The notes under the pieces are model-generated. The model was given only the letters and a program-made list of their open reading frames with translations, had not been told where the DNA came from and ran no database searches. The translations under genes were made by a program, and so were the position numbers. DNA of 32,178 nt from positions 1 to 32,178 of the forward strand of contig VGRJ01000049.1 in the NCBI GenBank assembly GCA_016875405.1. Direction: 5' to 3'. The stretch is from Deltaproteobacteria bacterium. GTDB lineage: Bacteria > Myxococcota_A > Polyangia > Polyangiales > Polyangiaceae. This document shows, piece by piece, positions 14,395 to 22,794 of the stretch; within the stretch, counting starts at the first letter, position 1; every line of letters starts with the position of its first letter.

Positions 14395-16185
14395 GTGACA
14401 CTCCACGGCCTCGGCGCTACGCAGCGGCGCATGCTTCCTCGACGTCTCGCCCTCGCGGTCTCCTCCCTTGCGCTCGCCGGAGCGCTCGCCCCCGCCTGCT
14501 CGGCGACCGACAGGACGAGCGGCTCGACGGCGAGCGGTCCCGCGACGAGCGGCAGCGGTGGCAGCGGCGGCAACCTCACCGTCGGCGCAGGAGGCGGTAG
14601 CGGCTGCGACGGCACGACGCTGTGCGTCGGTGACGTCGTTCACCAGTGCGTCAATGGACAGCCCGGCGCGGTGATCGAGTCGTGCGACACGGCGAGCGGG
14701 CAGGTCTGCAGCGAGGGCGCGTGCAAGGACGCCTGCGCCGTCGCCAAGGACGCTCCCTCGAACCTCGGGTGCGAGTTCTGGGCGGTCGATCTGCCGAACG
14801 AGCGCGGCTTCAACAGCGCGGCAAACCTGCCCTGGGGCATCGTGCTGTCGAACGCCAGCGACGCGAAGGCGACGATCACGTTCGAGCGAAACGACGCTGC
14901 CGTCGGGGCGCCGCCTCAGCTCTCGACGGTCCAGAAGGTGGAGCTCGGACCGGGGCAGCTCTTCGCGCTGAACATGCCGTCTGCCGAGGTCAATGGGCTC
15001 ACCCCGTCGACGCTCGATCCGCCGGGGCCTCCCGGCACCTGGCACTCGACCAATGTGTTCCGGATCCGCGCGACCTCACCGATCGTCGCCTATCAGTTCA
15101 ACGTCTTTACCAACAGCTTCTCGAACGACGCATCGCTGCTCTTACCCACGAACGGCCTCGGTACGACCTACCGCGTCATCGGCTACCCGACAGCCAACCC
15201 GATCGCGCCCATCCCGATCACGGGCGTGCCCGATCGCTCGCACGTCACCGTCGTCGGGGTCTCGCCCGACACCGAGGTCACGGTCGTCGCGGGGACCACC
15301 ACCGCCGGTGACGGCATGAAGCTTCCGCCGCTTCAGAAGGGCGAGTCGATGAAGGTGACGCTCGGCGCCTTCGAGGTGCTGAACCTCGCGTCCACGGGGA
15401 TCCCGGGGGACATGACCGGCACCGTGATCGGCTCGACGAAGCCCGTCGCCGTCTTCACGAGCCTCGAGCGCGGCATCGCCCCGGCCGTCACCGACCCGCC
15501 GAAGCCGCCCGACTGGGATATGAACTCCTCGACCTGCTGCACCGATCACCTGGAGGAGCAGCTCTTCCCGGCGAGCTCGCTCGGCAAGAATTTCGTGGTG
15601 ACGCGGAGCCCCGTCCGCTCGACGGGGAGCTACAAGGAGCCCGACGAGCTGCGCTTCCTCGGCGTCGCTGAGCCCGCACAGGTGAAGACGTCGCTGCCTC
15701 CACCGCTCGACTCGTTCACGCTCCAGCCGGGGCAGGTGGTCGACACGTTCACCTACGGCGACATCACCGTCGAGTCGTCCGCGCCCATCACGATCGCGCA
15801 GATCCAGCTGAGCGCCGGCTTCACGACGACCTACATCGGCGACCCGTCGCTCACGATCTTTCCGCCGATCGAGCAGTACCGCGACACGTACCTGTTCCTC
15901 ATCCCAGCCTCGTGGACGAAGAACTACGTCGTGCTCGGGGGACCCAAGGGCGGCGAGTACGTCCTCGATGGACAGCCCCTCACCGGCTGCACAATCGCCT
16001 CGATCGGCGCGCTCAAAGGCACCGAGTACGAATCGCTCGTGTGCCCCGTCGCCGAGGGCGTTCATCGGATCCAGGCCAAGGCCCCCTTCGGCCTGACGGT
16101 CTACGGATACGGCAACGTCGGCTCGTACGCGTACAGCGGTGGCGCCGACGTCGAGCCGATCTACGAGGTCCCGCCGATCTACTGA
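14395..16185 (+). CDS. IgGFc-binding-like surface lipoprotein
   Basis: This 596-residue predicted lipoprotein has a basic n-region, a hydrophobic core and the lipobox LAPAC with Cys35. A Ser/Gly/Thr linker (about 36-70) and a Cys-rich segment with eight Cys (about 71-114) follow. The large beta-rich domain starts at CEFWAVDLPN (126-135) and contains repeated hydrophobic strands such as PIVAYQFNVF and KPVAVFTSLERG. This matches the IgGFc-binding N-terminal-type domain common in myxobacterial cell-surface proteins. In bacteria its ligand is unknown, and the name does not imply IgG binding. GTG 14395 has a strong GGAGG. It begins 21 bases after crtU, so it may be co-transcribed with the plus-strand crt operon, mirroring the lipoprotein that ends the minus-strand arm. 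Confidence 0.82.
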   Translation: MTLHGLGATQRRMLPRRLALAVSSLALAGALAPACSATDRTSGSTASGPATSGSGGSGGNLTVGAGGGSGCDGTTLCVGDVVHQCVNGQPGAVIESCDTASGQVCSEGACKDACAVAKDAPSNLGCEFWAVDLPNERGFNSAANLPWGIVLSNASDAKATITFERNDAAVGAPPQLSTVQKVELGPGQLFALNMPSAEVNGLTPSTLDPPGPPGTWHSTNVFRIRATSPIVAYQFNVFTNSFSNDASLLLPTNGLGTTYRVIGYPTANPIAPIPITGVPDRSHVTVVGVSPDTEVTVVAGTTTAGDGMKLPPLQKGESMKVTLGAFEVLNLASTGIPGDMTGTVIGSTKPVAVFTSLERGIAPAVTDPPKPPDWDMNSSTCCTDHLEEQLFPASSLGKNFVVTRSPVRSTGSYKEPDELRFLGVAEPAQVKTSLPPPLDSFTLQPGQVVDTFTYGDITVESSAPITIAQIQLSAGFTTTYIGDPSLTIFPPIEQYRDTYLFLIPASWTKNYVVLGGPKGGEYVLDGQPLTGCTIASIGALKGTEYESLVCPVAEGVHRIQAKAPFGLTVYGYGNVGSYAYSGGADVEPIYEVPPIY

Positions 16186-16221
16186 GAGGCGCGAGGCGTT
16201 CGCCTGGCCGACCGTGGTAGC

Positions 16222-16632
16222 GTGGCGCGCGTGAGCGAAAACCGCATCGGAGTCGTCAAGGCGCTCGGCTTCGTGGCCTGGGCCGATGACCACGTGAGCC
16301 CAGAAGAGCGCGACATGCTCCGCACGGTGATGGACGCGCTCGCGATCCCCGAGGCGCGCCGCGCCGAGCTCTGCGCCTCGCTGCGCCACGCCCCGGCGAG
16401 CGTGGCCGAGATCGCCGCCGAGTTCGACGACGACGTCGAGCGGCGCTTCGCCCTCGCGCAGACGATCATGCTCGCGGGCGTCGACGGAGAGGTGAGCGAG
16501 CTCGAGCGCGCTCGCATCGCCGAGCTCGCGGAGGCCCTCGGCGTGGAGGCGGACGAGCTCGCGTTCATCTACGAGGCGGTAGACGCGACGTACGACGCGT
16601 TCCCCGTCGTGTTCACGGGCGAAACCAGCTGA
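16222..16632 (+). CDS. TerB-like (tellurite-resistance TerB family) helical protein
   Basis: This 136-residue all-helical protein has two similar halves. Each contains an acidic helix start, AWADDHVSPEERDML (about 19-33) and AGVDGEVSELERARI (about 84-98), the D-G/D-x-V-S-x-E-E pattern of TerB/DjlA-N domains that bind divalent metal at the membrane face. No signal peptide is visible. The start may be GTG 16222 or GTG 16231; neither has a clear Shine-Dalgarno. It follows the IgGFc-like gene by 36 bases and converges with the O-antigen-ligase-like gene, with only 9 bases between stop codons. TerB single-domain proteins are widespread and mostly uncharacterised. A direct link to carotenoid synthesis is doubtful, and it may simply be downstream. 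Confidence 0.75.
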   Translation: MARVSENRIGVVKALGFVAWADDHVSPEERDMLRTVMDALAIPEARRAELCASLRHAPASVAEIAAEFDDDVERRFALAQTIMLAGVDGEVSELERARIAELAEALGVEADELAFIYEAVDATYDAFPVVFTGETS

Positions 16633-16641
16633 GACGACAGG

Positions 16642-18270
16642 TCAACGCGCGCCGTCGTCGATAGCGCTCCGCCTGAGCCGCTCGGCGATCGCCTCGAGCT
16701 TCGAATGGTGGGGCTGCAGCGTGCGCGCGATCGCGAGCTCCGCCCGTGCCTCCTCGAGCGCGCCCACCGAACGGAGCGCCTCGACGAGGTTCGCCCGCGC
16801 GCGAAACGAGCCCGGATCGAGGCGCAGCGCTTCGCGGTAAGCTGCGACGGCGGAGCGCGGCCGGTCGAGGGCCATCTCGGCGTTTCCGAGCGCCACCGAG
16901 GCGCCGACGTCGGCGAAGCGCGCGCGCGCGACCTCGAGCGGGGCGAGCGCACGCTCGGGCTCACGCTCGACGAGGTGAGCGAGGCCGAGTCCAAGCGCGA
17001 CTTCGCCATCGGTGGGATCGATGCGTCGCGCTCGGAGGAGGAGCGGTCGCGGGTCGTCGAGGCGAGCGCTCGCGCGCTCCGCTTCGTGGAGCATTCGCTG
17101 CGAGCCGTAGCGTCGCACGAAGGTCGGCAAGAGGAGCGCCGAGGCGAGCAGGATCGCGACGAGAGCGAGCGTGTGGAGCCTCCGAGCGAACGGGAGAGGA
17201 CGCGCGGCCGTCGTGAGGCCGATCGTCAGGGCGACTACCGGCGTGACGAGGACATCATCGCCAAGACCTGCGACGAGGACGACCCCGAGGCTTGCAAGCT
17301 CGCCGGGCGTGCGCCCCCTTGCCGCAACCAGCACGAACGCCGCGGCAAGCGCTACGCCGACGACACCGCCCACGACCGCGAGCCCGAGCGCGTCACCGTG
17401 CGGCGTCCTCGCGTTGACGAAGGCCGTCGCGGCATCCCGCGGGGCGAGCGCGGCGAGCTCTTTCGCCTGCCCCTCGAGGAACGCGCGCGAGAACCCTCCC
17501 GTCCCGGCCCCGAAGGGGGCGACCTCGATCAAGGCGCGGAGCGAGGCGCGAGCGATCCATCGTCGCCCCTCGAGCGCGTGTGCGCCGCCGCTTCGCGCGA
17601 GCACAAGCCCTCCGACGAGAATGAGAGGGACCGCGAGCCAGAGTGCTCGAGGTCGGCGCGCGGCGAGCGCGACCACGCCGGCGAAGACGAGTGCGACCCA
17701 CGCGGTGCGCGACTCCGAGCACGCGAGCACGAGCAACGCACTGACGAGCGCGGCGGCCGGCGGGCCGATAGCGCGGGCTCGTCGGCTCACACCCGGAAGA
17801 AGCGCGGCCCCGAGACGCTCGACGGCGATGGGAGCGCATGGCAATACCGCGAGGCCCAGCGCATTCCCGTGACCGAACCCGCCGTGGATCGGCCCGCGCC
17901 GCAGCGCCTCGATGGCGACGAGCGCCGCGAGGGCGAGCGGAAACGAGACGGCGAACGCGCACGACGCCACGCGCCGCTCCTCGTCGGCGAGCCCCCCACC
18001 TACGGCGAGGGCGAGCACCAACACGAGCCAAGGGGCGAGCATGGTGGGCTCGGGCGTGCGGCACCACGTGAGGCCGAGGCCGAGCCAGGCGAGGAGCCCG
18101 AGCGCGAGCGCGAGCGCGCTCGAGTGGACGAGGTCGCGTCCGACGAAACAGAGCGCGGCGAGGAGCACCACGACGAGGAGAGGCGCCTTCACGAGGGCGC
18201 TTGGCACGAGCGGATCGAAGGCCACCGCTGCGACGGCGAGCGCGATCCCCAGCCCGAGCGCTCGGTTCAT
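16642..18270 (-). CDS. O-antigen ligase/polymerase-like membrane protein with C-terminal TPR domain
   Basis: This 542-residue polytopic membrane protein has about ten hydrophobic helices over residues 4-380, then a soluble TPR-like domain (about 395-520). Motifs of the Wzy/WaaL (Wzy_C) family are visible: GHGNALG at 133-139, ESRTAW at 186-191 and the periplasmic-loop ARTPHGDAL at 287-295, whose His is usually essential. Such enzymes polymerise or ligate undecaprenyl-linked glycans or attach glycans to proteins. The TPR tail is typical of the PglL/Wzy-TPR subset. The start codon overlaps the stop of the HEAT-repeat gene (ATGA, 18267-18270). The substrate is unknown; no other polysaccharide genes are in the window, so it is an orphan. 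Confidence 0.8.
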   Translation of the reverse strand: MNRALGLGIALAVAAVAFDPLVPSALVKAPLLVVVLLAALCFVGRDLVHSSALALALGLLAWLGLGLTWCRTPEPTMLAPWLVLVLALAVGGGLADEERRVASCAFAVSFPLALAALVAIEALRRGPIHGGFGHGNALGLAVLPCAPIAVERLGAALLPGVSRRARAIGPPAAALVSALLVLACSESRTAWVALVFAGVVALAARRPRALWLAVPLILVGGLVLARSGGAHALEGRRWIARASLRALIEVAPFGAGTGGFSRAFLEGQAKELAALAPRDAATAFVNARTPHGDALGLAVVGGVVGVALAAAFVLVAARGRTPGELASLGVVLVAGLGDDVLVTPVVALTIGLTTAARPLPFARRLHTLALVAILLASALLLPTFVRRYGSQRMLHEAERASARLDDPRPLLLRARRIDPTDGEVALGLGLAHLVEREPERALAPLEVARARFADVGASVALGNAEMALDRPRSAVAAYREALRLDPGSFRARANLVEALRSVGALEEARAELAIARTLQPHHSKLEAIAERLRRSAIDDGAR

Positions 18271-20351
18271 CCTCGCTCGTCAAGGAGCGAGCGGAGGCGG
18301 TCGCGCACATCGGGCCGCTCCTCGCGCGCGAGGGCGCGCCGCAGCACCCAGGTGACCCGCTGGTCACGGCTCTTCACGAGGTAGCGGGTCGCAAGCTCTC
18401 GCTCGGCGACGCGCGGTGACCCGAGCGCCTCGAGGAACTTGAAGATCCCCTGGTCGGGATTCCAGGCGAGGCGCACGGCAGCAGCCGACAGCGCGACCTC
18501 GGGAGGTGCGGACCGCGCGCGCTCGTCGAGCAGCGGACCGAGCGACGCTTGAAACGCTGGCTCGGCAACGATCGACGCTGCGCGAGCAAACTCCGGCAGC
18601 GACTCGGCCGCGAGATTGTCGAGCTCGAGGACGAGGCGAGGTGCGGCGCCCGGGTCTCCGAGGCGTCCAGCCGCGACGAGCGCGTTGACGCGTGGCCACG
18701 CAAGCTCCGTCGTCGCGCGCCGGAGCAAGAGGTCGGTCGCGCGCGGATCGCCGAGTCCGCCGAGCAGGCGCGTCGCGTCGATCGAGCGGGCTTGGCCCGG
18801 GTAAGACCAGGAGTCACGGAGCGTGCTCATCGCCAGCAGCGACGCCCCCGCGGGGCGCAGGCTCGAGACGAGATCGGTGACGTCGTCGTTGCCGCGCGTC
18901 CAGGCGAGCAGGATCCGTCCGGTGTCCTCCTCGCGCGCGGGGCTCGTGAACATCGGCGCGAGCGAAGCGACGTCGCAGCCGCGCGTGAGCGCGCAGTCGA
19001 GCAGGTAGTCGCGGGCGCGCGCATCGCCGGCCTTGCCAAGGGCGAGCGCGGCGCGGCGGATCGCGGCGTTTTGCTTGCGCGGGTCGAGCCCGCGGAAGAG
19101 CCGATCGTGGACGAGGTCCGCCCGACCGCCCGGGGTGAGGGCGTGGAGCGCGTAGATCGCCTCCTCGCGCAAGGTGAGGTTTGCGTCGTTCGCGAGCGGC
19201 GCGAGGGCGGCGAGCGCGCTGTCGCGGGCCTTGCCGTCGATCGCGAGCTTGCCGATCGCGGCGATGGCGCTCGATCGGACGAAGTCGCTGGCATCGCCGA
19301 GCGCACGCACCAAGAGGTCGAGGCCCTCGGCGTGGCCGACGTCGCCGAGCACGAACGCCGAGTTGAGTCGGATCACGGCCTGCTTGTGCTCGATGGTCTT
19401 CGCGATCTCCGAGTAAAACGCCTTGCGATCGAGTCGCTCGAGCGCGAACGCGAGGTTGTTCAGCATGCGCGACTCGCGTACCTCGGGCAGGCGCGCGAGG
19501 AGCGCGCGCGTCGCCGTGCGATCGCCGATCCTCCCGAGCGCGTAGATGGCCTTGTTCGCGACCTCCGGGTTCGGACTCTCCATCAGCGGGACCAGCGCGG
19601 CCGTGAGCCGAGGAGCACGGAGCTCGGCGGCTGCGTAGGTCGCCGACAGGACGAGCGCGACGTTGTCGCTCTTCAGCCCGGACACGACGTCTCCGACCAG
19701 CGTGTTCCGGTCGAGCAGGTGGCGATGCATCCACAGCGCATCGAAGGCCTGCGCGCGCATGTCCTCCTCGCCCTCGGTGGGCCTGCGAGCGATCTCCTTG
19801 CGAAGGAGCGACACGACGCGCTTGTCGCTCTGCGCACCCAGCGCGCGAAGGAGCTGCGTACGGACGAAGGGCTCCTCGTCCTTGCGCTGGTAGAGCTTGA
19901 GGAGCGGGTCGACGCTCGAGCGGTCGGGCATTGCGGCGAGCGCGCGCACCACGCGAAAGCGCACGCCGACATCCCAGTCCTCGAGGGCCGTCTGGAGCGT
20001 CGGCAGGGCCCGCCTGTCACCGAGCGCCTCGAGTACGATCGCGCAGCGCGCACGCGCCGAGGCCTCGACGTTGTCCGCGAGGCAACGCTCGAGGGCCTTG
20101 GTCGAGCGCTTCCCGAGGTTCACGAGCTCGGGGCTCCCGGGGAGATCGCGGAACGGAACGTTGATGAGGACCGCGGCGTCGCCGGGAATCGTCTGGAGGA
20201 GCTTCTTTCGAGCCCGCTCGGTCTCGTCGTAGGAGTTCTCTTCGGCGTGCCCCTCGGAGAGGGCGATGGCGTCGATCGCAGCGACGGCCGCGGGCAGCAG
20301 CGCCGCAGAGAGCACGAGCGGTCCGAACCAGCGCGTGAGGACGGTCTTCAT
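18267..20351 (-). CDS. Exported HEAT-repeat protein
   Basis: This 694-residue protein has a hydrophobic N-terminal segment (about 8-28), a signal peptide or anchor, followed from about residue 85 by many tandem ~30-residue helical pairs. Examples are ALPTLQTAL..., VDPLLKLYQ..., TRALLARLPE and LDLLVRALGDASDFVRSSAIAAIGKLA, the HEAT/PBS-lyase-like repeat signature. HEAT solenoids are scaffolds for protein-protein contacts, and no catalytic motif is seen. AAGGAG (20360-20365) lies 8 bases before ATG 20351 and sets the start; an open frame extending to 20738 runs antisense-free but crosses the upstream lipoprotein gene in another frame. It is coupled by ATGA overlaps to the lipoprotein upstream and the ligase-like gene downstream, suggesting one envelope-associated complex. 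Confidence 0.88.
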   Translation of the reverse strand: MKTVLTRWFGPLVLSAALLPAAVAAIDAIALSEGHAEENSYDETERARKKLLQTIPGDAAVLINVPFRDLPGSPELVNLGKRSTKALERCLADNVEASARARCAIVLEALGDRRALPTLQTALEDWDVGVRFRVVRALAAMPDRSSVDPLLKLYQRKDEEPFVRTQLLRALGAQSDKRVVSLLRKEIARRPTEGEEDMRAQAFDALWMHRHLLDRNTLVGDVVSGLKSDNVALVLSATYAAAELRAPRLTAALVPLMESPNPEVANKAIYALGRIGDRTATRALLARLPEVRESRMLNNLAFALERLDRKAFYSEIAKTIEHKQAVIRLNSAFVLGDVGHAEGLDLLVRALGDASDFVRSSAIAAIGKLAIDGKARDSALAALAPLANDANLTLREEAIYALHALTPGGRADLVHDRLFRGLDPRKQNAAIRRAALALGKAGDARARDYLLDCALTRGCDVASLAPMFTSPAREEDTGRILLAWTRGNDDVTDLVSSLRPAGASLLAMSTLRDSWSYPGQARSIDATRLLGGLGDPRATDLLLRRATTELAWPRVNALVAAGRLGDPGAAPRLVLELDNLAAESLPEFARAASIVAEPAFQASLGPLLDERARSAPPEVALSAAAVRLAWNPDQGIFKFLEALGSPRVAERELATRYLVKSRDQRVTWVLRRALAREERPDVRDRLRSLLDERG

Positions 20352-20716
20352 CGGGCGTTCTCCTTCGACGGCTCTACACGGCGGACGAGGCCGCGGATCA
20401 AGGCCACGAGCTCTTCGGCGCGGCGGCTCTCGGAAAGGTAACGAACGGCGACCCGGCGTGACGAGCACGCGCCGCGTCGCACGTCCCACTCTACGCGCTC
20501 GACGACCCGGTCGCGGTAAAGCGCGAGATCGAAGCGCTCCTCGCAGTCGGCGGCGGGCTCGAGATCGACGACCAGCACGAGCTCGGCTCGCGGGGCTCCG
20601 GGTGGTGCGGGCTCGTCGTGTCGGCCGGTCGCGGCAGGCCCGCCCGACGCGAGCGACGAGCAGCCGGAGACCGAGGCGAGGAGCGCGAACCGAACGAGCG
20701 AGGCTTCGAAGCTCAT
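20348..20716 (-). CDS. Small hypothetical lipoprotein
   Basis: The 122-residue product has a short hydrophobic signal (about 8-17) and the lipobox SVSGC with Cys19, so it is probably an outer-membrane-anchored lipoprotein. Residues 24-45 are Pro/Ala-rich. The rest forms a small alpha/beta domain with two Cys (in ADCEERF and RGACSSRR) that could form a disulfide. I do not recognise the family. Its stop overlaps the HEAT-protein start (ATGA, 20348-20351), so it heads the three-gene operon. No clear Shine-Dalgarno precedes ATG 20716. Confidence 0.75.
   Translation of the reverse strand: MSFEASLVRFALLASVSGCSSLASGGPAATGRHDEPAPPGAPRAELVLVVDLEPAADCEERFDLALYRDRVVERVEWDVRRGACSSRRVAVRYLSESRRAEELVALIRGLVRRVEPSKENAR
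20360..20365 (-). promoter_or_regulatory. Shine-Dalgarno of the HEAT-repeat gene
   Basis: AAGGAG on the minus strand with an 8-base spacer to ATG 20351, lying inside the lipoprotein coding region. It selects this start over longer open-frame extensions. Confidence 0.75.
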
Positions 20717-20845
20717 GACAGGTGGAGGTAGTTATCACGAGCGCGGCTCGGGTGCCGAGTCCCGCGGGCAGTGAAGTCTCGACGCCGCTACGAGGCGGCC
20801 CATTCCCGCGTCACCGCGAGGGTTCTTCGAGCTCGTCGCGCGGCG

Positions 20846-21790
20846 CTACCCGACGAACACGTCGAGGGCACGCGGCACCATCTCGACTCGAAGCGGCAGG
20901 CGACCGAGCGGCTCACCGTCGACGTCGAGCGGAAACTCCTCGGCGATGCGCTCGTTCTCGAGGCGCAGCTCGATCGCGTCGCAAGGGAAGACCTCAACCC
21001 GTGGATGGTCGATGTGCTTGCCACGATAGATCGAGAGCGAGCGAACGAAGAACTCGAGCTTCGGCGCGTCGCCGAGCGAGACGATGTGAAAGAGGCCGTC
21101 GTCGACCTCGCCCATCGGCGCGACCTCCATGCCGCCGCCAAAATACCGACCGTTGCAGATCGCGATCGTCCGCGACGAGAGCCGCACGTCGCGCGCCTCG
21201 CTGTGGTGGTACACGCGGCACGCGACCACGCCGACCTCGCTCCGGGCGAGCGCACGCAGGGTCGCCGTGAAGTAGGTGACGCTGCCGCCGAGGGCGCGGG
21301 TCGATTCACGGATGTACCTGTCGACCAGGCCGCCTAGGCCGACGCTCAGGATGTTAATGAAGTACGCGGTCTCGTCATCTCCGCCATGACCCCGAAACGA
21401 CGCGCGCCCCACGTCGACCTCGCGCGTCTTGCCAGACGCGATCGCCCGGCAGTAGCGGTCGAGGCGATGCTCGAGCCCGAGCGTGCGTCGAAAATCGCCA
21501 CCCGTCCCCTGCCCCACGATCCCGAGCCGTGGCGTCGCGCCCCCGCGCTCCTTCGCGCGCATCAGCCCGTTGACGACCTCATGGATGGTCCCGTCTCCGC
21601 CAACGGCGACGACGGTGGCGCGCCCCTCGTCGGCCGCGTGCTCGGCGAGCTCGACGGCGTGACGCACTCGCTCGGTGTGGACGATGTCGACCTCCCCGAG
21701 GTGATGCGCGATGACCCTCGCGAGGTCGGCGGAGCGTCGTCCGGTCCCGCCGCCTTGCGCGTTGGGGTTGAGAATGACGAGCGGTCGCAT
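20846..21790 (-). CDS. Diacylglycerol kinase / sphingosine kinase family lipid kinase (YegS-like)
   Basis: This is predicted to phosphorylate a lipid hydroxyl with ATP (diacylglycerol, alkyl-acylglycerol, ceramide or a long-chain base). The 314-residue protein has the N-terminal NPNAQGG motif (8-14) and the family nucleotide-binding signature GGDGTIHEVVNG at 64-75. A GTGGDFRRTLG segment then stands in place of the usual GTxNDFAR. A C-terminal beta-sandwich with an FPLDVDGEPL motif completes the DAGK_cat/YegS fold. ATG 21790 is chosen because it lies 5 bases after the SDR stop codon; GTG 21808 in frame is possible. As the third gene after the ElbD-like gene, it could act on an ether-lipid intermediate. 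The substrate is not predictable from sequence. Confidence 0.85.
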   Translation of the reverse strand: MRPLVILNPNAQGGGTGRRSADLARVIAHHLGEVDIVHTERVRHAVELAEHAADEGRATVVAVGGDGTIHEVVNGLMRAKERGGATPRLGIVGQGTGGDFRRTLGLEHRLDRYCRAIASGKTREVDVGRASFRGHGGDDETAYFINILSVGLGGLVDRYIRESTRALGGSVTYFTATLRALARSEVGVVACRVYHHSEARDVRLSSRTIAICNGRYFGGGMEVAPMGEVDDGLFHIVSLGDAPKLEFFVRSLSIYRGKHIDHPRVEVFPCDAIELRLENERIAEEFPLDVDGEPLGRLPLRVEMVPRALDVFVG

Positions 21791-21795
21791 CGGAG

Positions 21796-22794
21796 CTAGC
21801 CCGGCCACACGACGCCGCGAGCGCGCAGGTCTTCGACGGTATCGGCGAGCGTCACGCTCGGATCACGCGCGACGAAGCCCAGCTCGCGCTCGGCCTTGCT
21901 CGAGTCGCAGTACCAGAAATGCTGCGCCATCTCGGCGCTGAGCCGATCGAGCGGGGCCTTGCCGCCGAGCCTCTCCGCCGCGCGACCGAGCAGGTCGGCA
22001 CCGAGGCCGGCGAGCGTCGCGCTCGTGCGGGGCAACACGAGCGTCGGAGCCTTCACGCCGCTCACTCGTGAGAGGCGCCCGAAGAACGCGGCGAGCGACA
22101 TGTTGGCCGCGTTGATGAGGTAGCGCTCGCCCGCGCGGCCGCGCTCCATGGCGAGGATCATCGCGAGCGCGGCGTCTCGCGCGTCCACGAAGGCGATGCC
22201 GCCGCCTGGGGTCGCAGGGACCTTGCGATCGAGAAAGAGCCTGACGTCTTCGGTCGAGGACCCGTGCACGTCGCCAGGCCCGAGGAGCAACGACGGGTTG
22301 ATCGAAATCACCTCGCAATCGGCTCGGCTCTTCGCGAGCGCGACCATCTCGGCGTAGAGCTTCGTCCGGTAGTAGGGCCAGCGCGCGATGAGCTCGGTCG
22401 GCGTTGCCGCGCCTTCGTCACGGACGTCATCGGCCCGCGTCGAGATGGCAACGGTCCCGCTCGTCGAGGCGTACACCACCCGACGCACGCCGGCCTCGGC
22501 GAGCGCCTCGAGCGTGAGGCGCGTCCCATCGACGTGCACACGATGCATCGCCTCGGCGTCCGCAGGCTCGCGCGAGACTTTCCCCGCAGCATGAAACGCG
22601 CCGTCGCACCCCTTTGCCGCAGCGAGCACCGACTCGGGCGCGAGGACGTCGCCCTCGCGGACCTCGACCCCGAGACGCTCGAGCTCGGCGTCGGGCTTGC
22701 GACAGAGCGCAACGACCTCGTCACCACGACGCACGAGCTCCCTGACGAGGTGTCGACCGAGGAAGCCGGTCGCGCCGGTCAAAAACCACTTCAT
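21796..22794 (-). CDS. NAD(P)-dependent extended short-chain dehydrogenase/reductase
   Basis: This 332-residue extended SDR (dihydroflavonol-reductase/3-beta-HSD/epimerase type) has GATGFLG at 7-13, the Ser region YASTSGT at about 118-123 and the catalytic Y141-x-x-x-K145. A NAANMSL segment follows and the C-terminus is substrate-binding. Its ATG overlaps the stop of the ElbD-like gene (ATGA, 22791-22794), so the two proteins are almost certainly made together. The DAGK-like gene follows after 5 bases. It may reduce a keto intermediate or oxidise an alcohol in lipid assembly; the family is too broad for a substrate call. The W-P-Y-Y-R-T-K context resembles lipid- or sterol-active SDRs more than sugar epimerases, which is a weak inference. 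Confidence 0.82.
   Translation of the reverse strand: MKWFLTGATGFLGRHLVRELVRRGDEVVALCRKPDAELERLGVEVREGDVLAPESVLAAAKGCDGAFHAAGKVSREPADAEAMHRVHVDGTRLTLEALAEAGVRRVVYASTSGTVAISTRADDVRDEGAATPTELIARWPYYRTKLYAEMVALAKSRADCEVISINPSLLLGPGDVHGSSTEDVRLFLDRKVPATPGGGIAFVDARDAALAMILAMERGRAGERYLINAANMSLAAFFGRLSRVSGVKAPTLVLPRTSATLAGLGADLLGRAAERLGGKAPLDRLSAEMAQHFWYCDSSKAERELGFVARDPSVTLADTVEDLRARGVVWPG

Noticed and set aside
14395-16185. A literal immunoglobulin-binding role for the IgGFc-like protein
   Set aside because: The domain name comes from animal homologues; nothing in a soil-type bacterial context supports IgG as a ligand.
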